Shown piece after piece: positions 42,419-42,802 of a stretch of DNA of 42,802 nucleotides; position 1 is the first letter of the stretch; every line of letters begins with the position of its first letter. The stretch is taken from NCBI RefSeq assembly GCF_001881565.1, contig NZ_MPDJ01000003.1:105477-148278 (forward strand), read 5' to 3'. The translations under genes and the position numbers were made by a program. This DNA is from Eisenbergiella tayi (GTDB lineage: Bacteria > Bacillota > Clostridia > Lachnospirales > Lachnospiraceae). The notes under the pieces were generated by a model, which worked only from the letters and a program-made list of their open reading frames with translations, was not told the origin of the DNA and did no database searches.

Positions 42419-42457
42419 AAAACAGCGGCTTACCGGTATTCCGGAAGCCGCTGTTTT
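42419..42457 (-). terminator. tRNA-Gly terminator
   Basis: AAAACAGCGGCTT-CCGG pairs across a 4-base loop with CCGG-AAGCCGCTGTTTT. On the minus strand TTTTTAT follows, 15 bases after the tRNA 3' end. Confidence 0.9.
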
Positions 42458-42471
42458 GCCGATTCTATAAG

Positions 42472-42544
42472 AGCGATAGACGGGGCTCGAACCCGCGGTC
42501 TCGACCTTGGCAAGGTCGCGCGTTACCAACTACGCCACTATCGC
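42472..42544 (-). tRNA. tRNA-Gly (anticodon GCC)
   Basis: Reads 5'-GCGATAG ... CTATCGC-3' for the acceptor stem, GCG...CGC for the D arm with AGTTGGTAA, CGACC-TTGCCAA-GGTCG for the anticodon arm (anticodon GCC), and GCGGG-TTCGAGC-CCCGT for the T arm. The discriminator base is T and CCA is not encoded. It is a single gene on the minus strand. Confidence 0.96.
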
Positions 42545-42596
42545 ATTTCCTGAACAGAAATGAAGTGGAGATTCCTCTGTCCAACAGGCAAATATT

Positions 42597-42625
42597 ACTA
42601 TACAATAAGGATGCAAAAATGTCAA
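42597..42625 (-). promoter_or_regulatory. tRNA-Gly promoter
   Basis: On the minus strand TTGACA (42620-42625), 17 bases, TATAGT (42597-42602), about 50 bases before the tRNA. Confidence 0.8.
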
Positions 42626-42699
42626 TCCCTTTTTTTGAGAAATTTGTGGTGTGGGTTGAAAAACAATGAACCGGTAAGTCCCTGCGGCGTGTTTATGGA

Positions 42700-42802
42700 G
42701 CCCGTCTGCCCCAGCCATGTCCTCTGCGTGCCGGTATGGGGGTTCGCAGGCGCTGATCTGCCGGACATTCCAATGAGCCCAGGGGCATCCAAGTCGGCAG
42801 GT
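42700..42802. repeat. Partial A-type repeat running off the window
   Basis: CCGGACATTCCAATGAGCCC (42761-42780) matches the motif in element A1 at 19 of 20 positions. The preceding bases are GC-rich and non-coding. The matching arm, if any, lies beyond the window end. Confidence 0.55.

Overview
The window reads as chromosomal DNA of an anaerobic Firmicute, most likely a Lachnospiraceae-type Clostridia. The grounds are strong AGGAGG-type ribosome binding sites, sigma-A promoters (TTGACA/TATAAT with 17-bp spacing), a GerMN lipoprotein beside competence genes, a DUF1653 protein, an ApgM-type kinase in a threonine operon, and a moderate GC content. The genus cannot be fixed from the sequence alone. 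There is no phage, insertion sequence, CRISPR array or rRNA.

Layout: (1) 120-1543: a LytTR response regulator, a 262-bp hairpin repeat and a DUF1294 protein. (2) 1554-11522: arginine biosynthesis. argG diverges from argC across an intergenic region with ArgR-like boxes. argJ, argB and argD follow only after a 3.8-kb insert of small accessory genes: a zinc ribbon, three GNAT proteins (one fused to an ASCH domain), a nucleoside phosphorylase and a hypoxanthine/uracil-DNA glycosylase. (3) 11540-14131: an orphan solute-binding protein, then a DMT transporter flanked by two long palindromic elements that share a 63-nt core. (4) 14253-22802: comEA, a two-component system, a GerMN lipoprotein, comEC, holA, a zinc-ribbon membrane protein and yqeY. 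(5) 22922-24463: an AT-rich islet with two HAD hydrolases and a possible gene remnant. (6) 24625-29792: a small membrane protein, a DUF1653 protein, a cytosolic 5'-nucleotidase, an SfsA-MutY fusion and a glycosyltransferase. (7) 29943-32235, minus strand: an XRE regulator, and a lipid kinase with a PAP2 phosphatase. (8) 32473-39162: glyA, a TraX-family membrane protein, and a threonine/aspartate operon (ACT-domain protein, hom, ApgM-type putative homoserine kinase, aspartokinase). (9) 39286-42544: a LUD-domain protein, a roughly 700-bp A-rich region without genes that has a perfect consensus promoter and an intrinsic terminator, a membrane-anchored NagZ-type beta-N-acetylglucosaminidase, and tRNA-Gly(GCC).

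How the genes work together: argG/C/J/B/D cover most of the arginine pathway except argF and argH. aspartokinase, hom and the ApgM-type kinase lead from aspartate to phosphohomoserine. comEA and comEC form the core of a DNA-uptake machine, and the regulator, kinase and GerMN lipoprotein trio lies between them. The lipid kinase and PAP2 protein form a likely lipid phosphorylation/dephosphorylation pair.

Most unusual: the promoter-to-terminator A-rich region at 40210-40935, a candidate large structured RNA; the family of very long palindromes with conserved cores; the SfsA-MutY fusion; and the kinase plus GerMN lipoprotein unit, which resembles actinobacterial MtrAB-LpqB. No searches were run. 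Family assignments rest on motif recognition.
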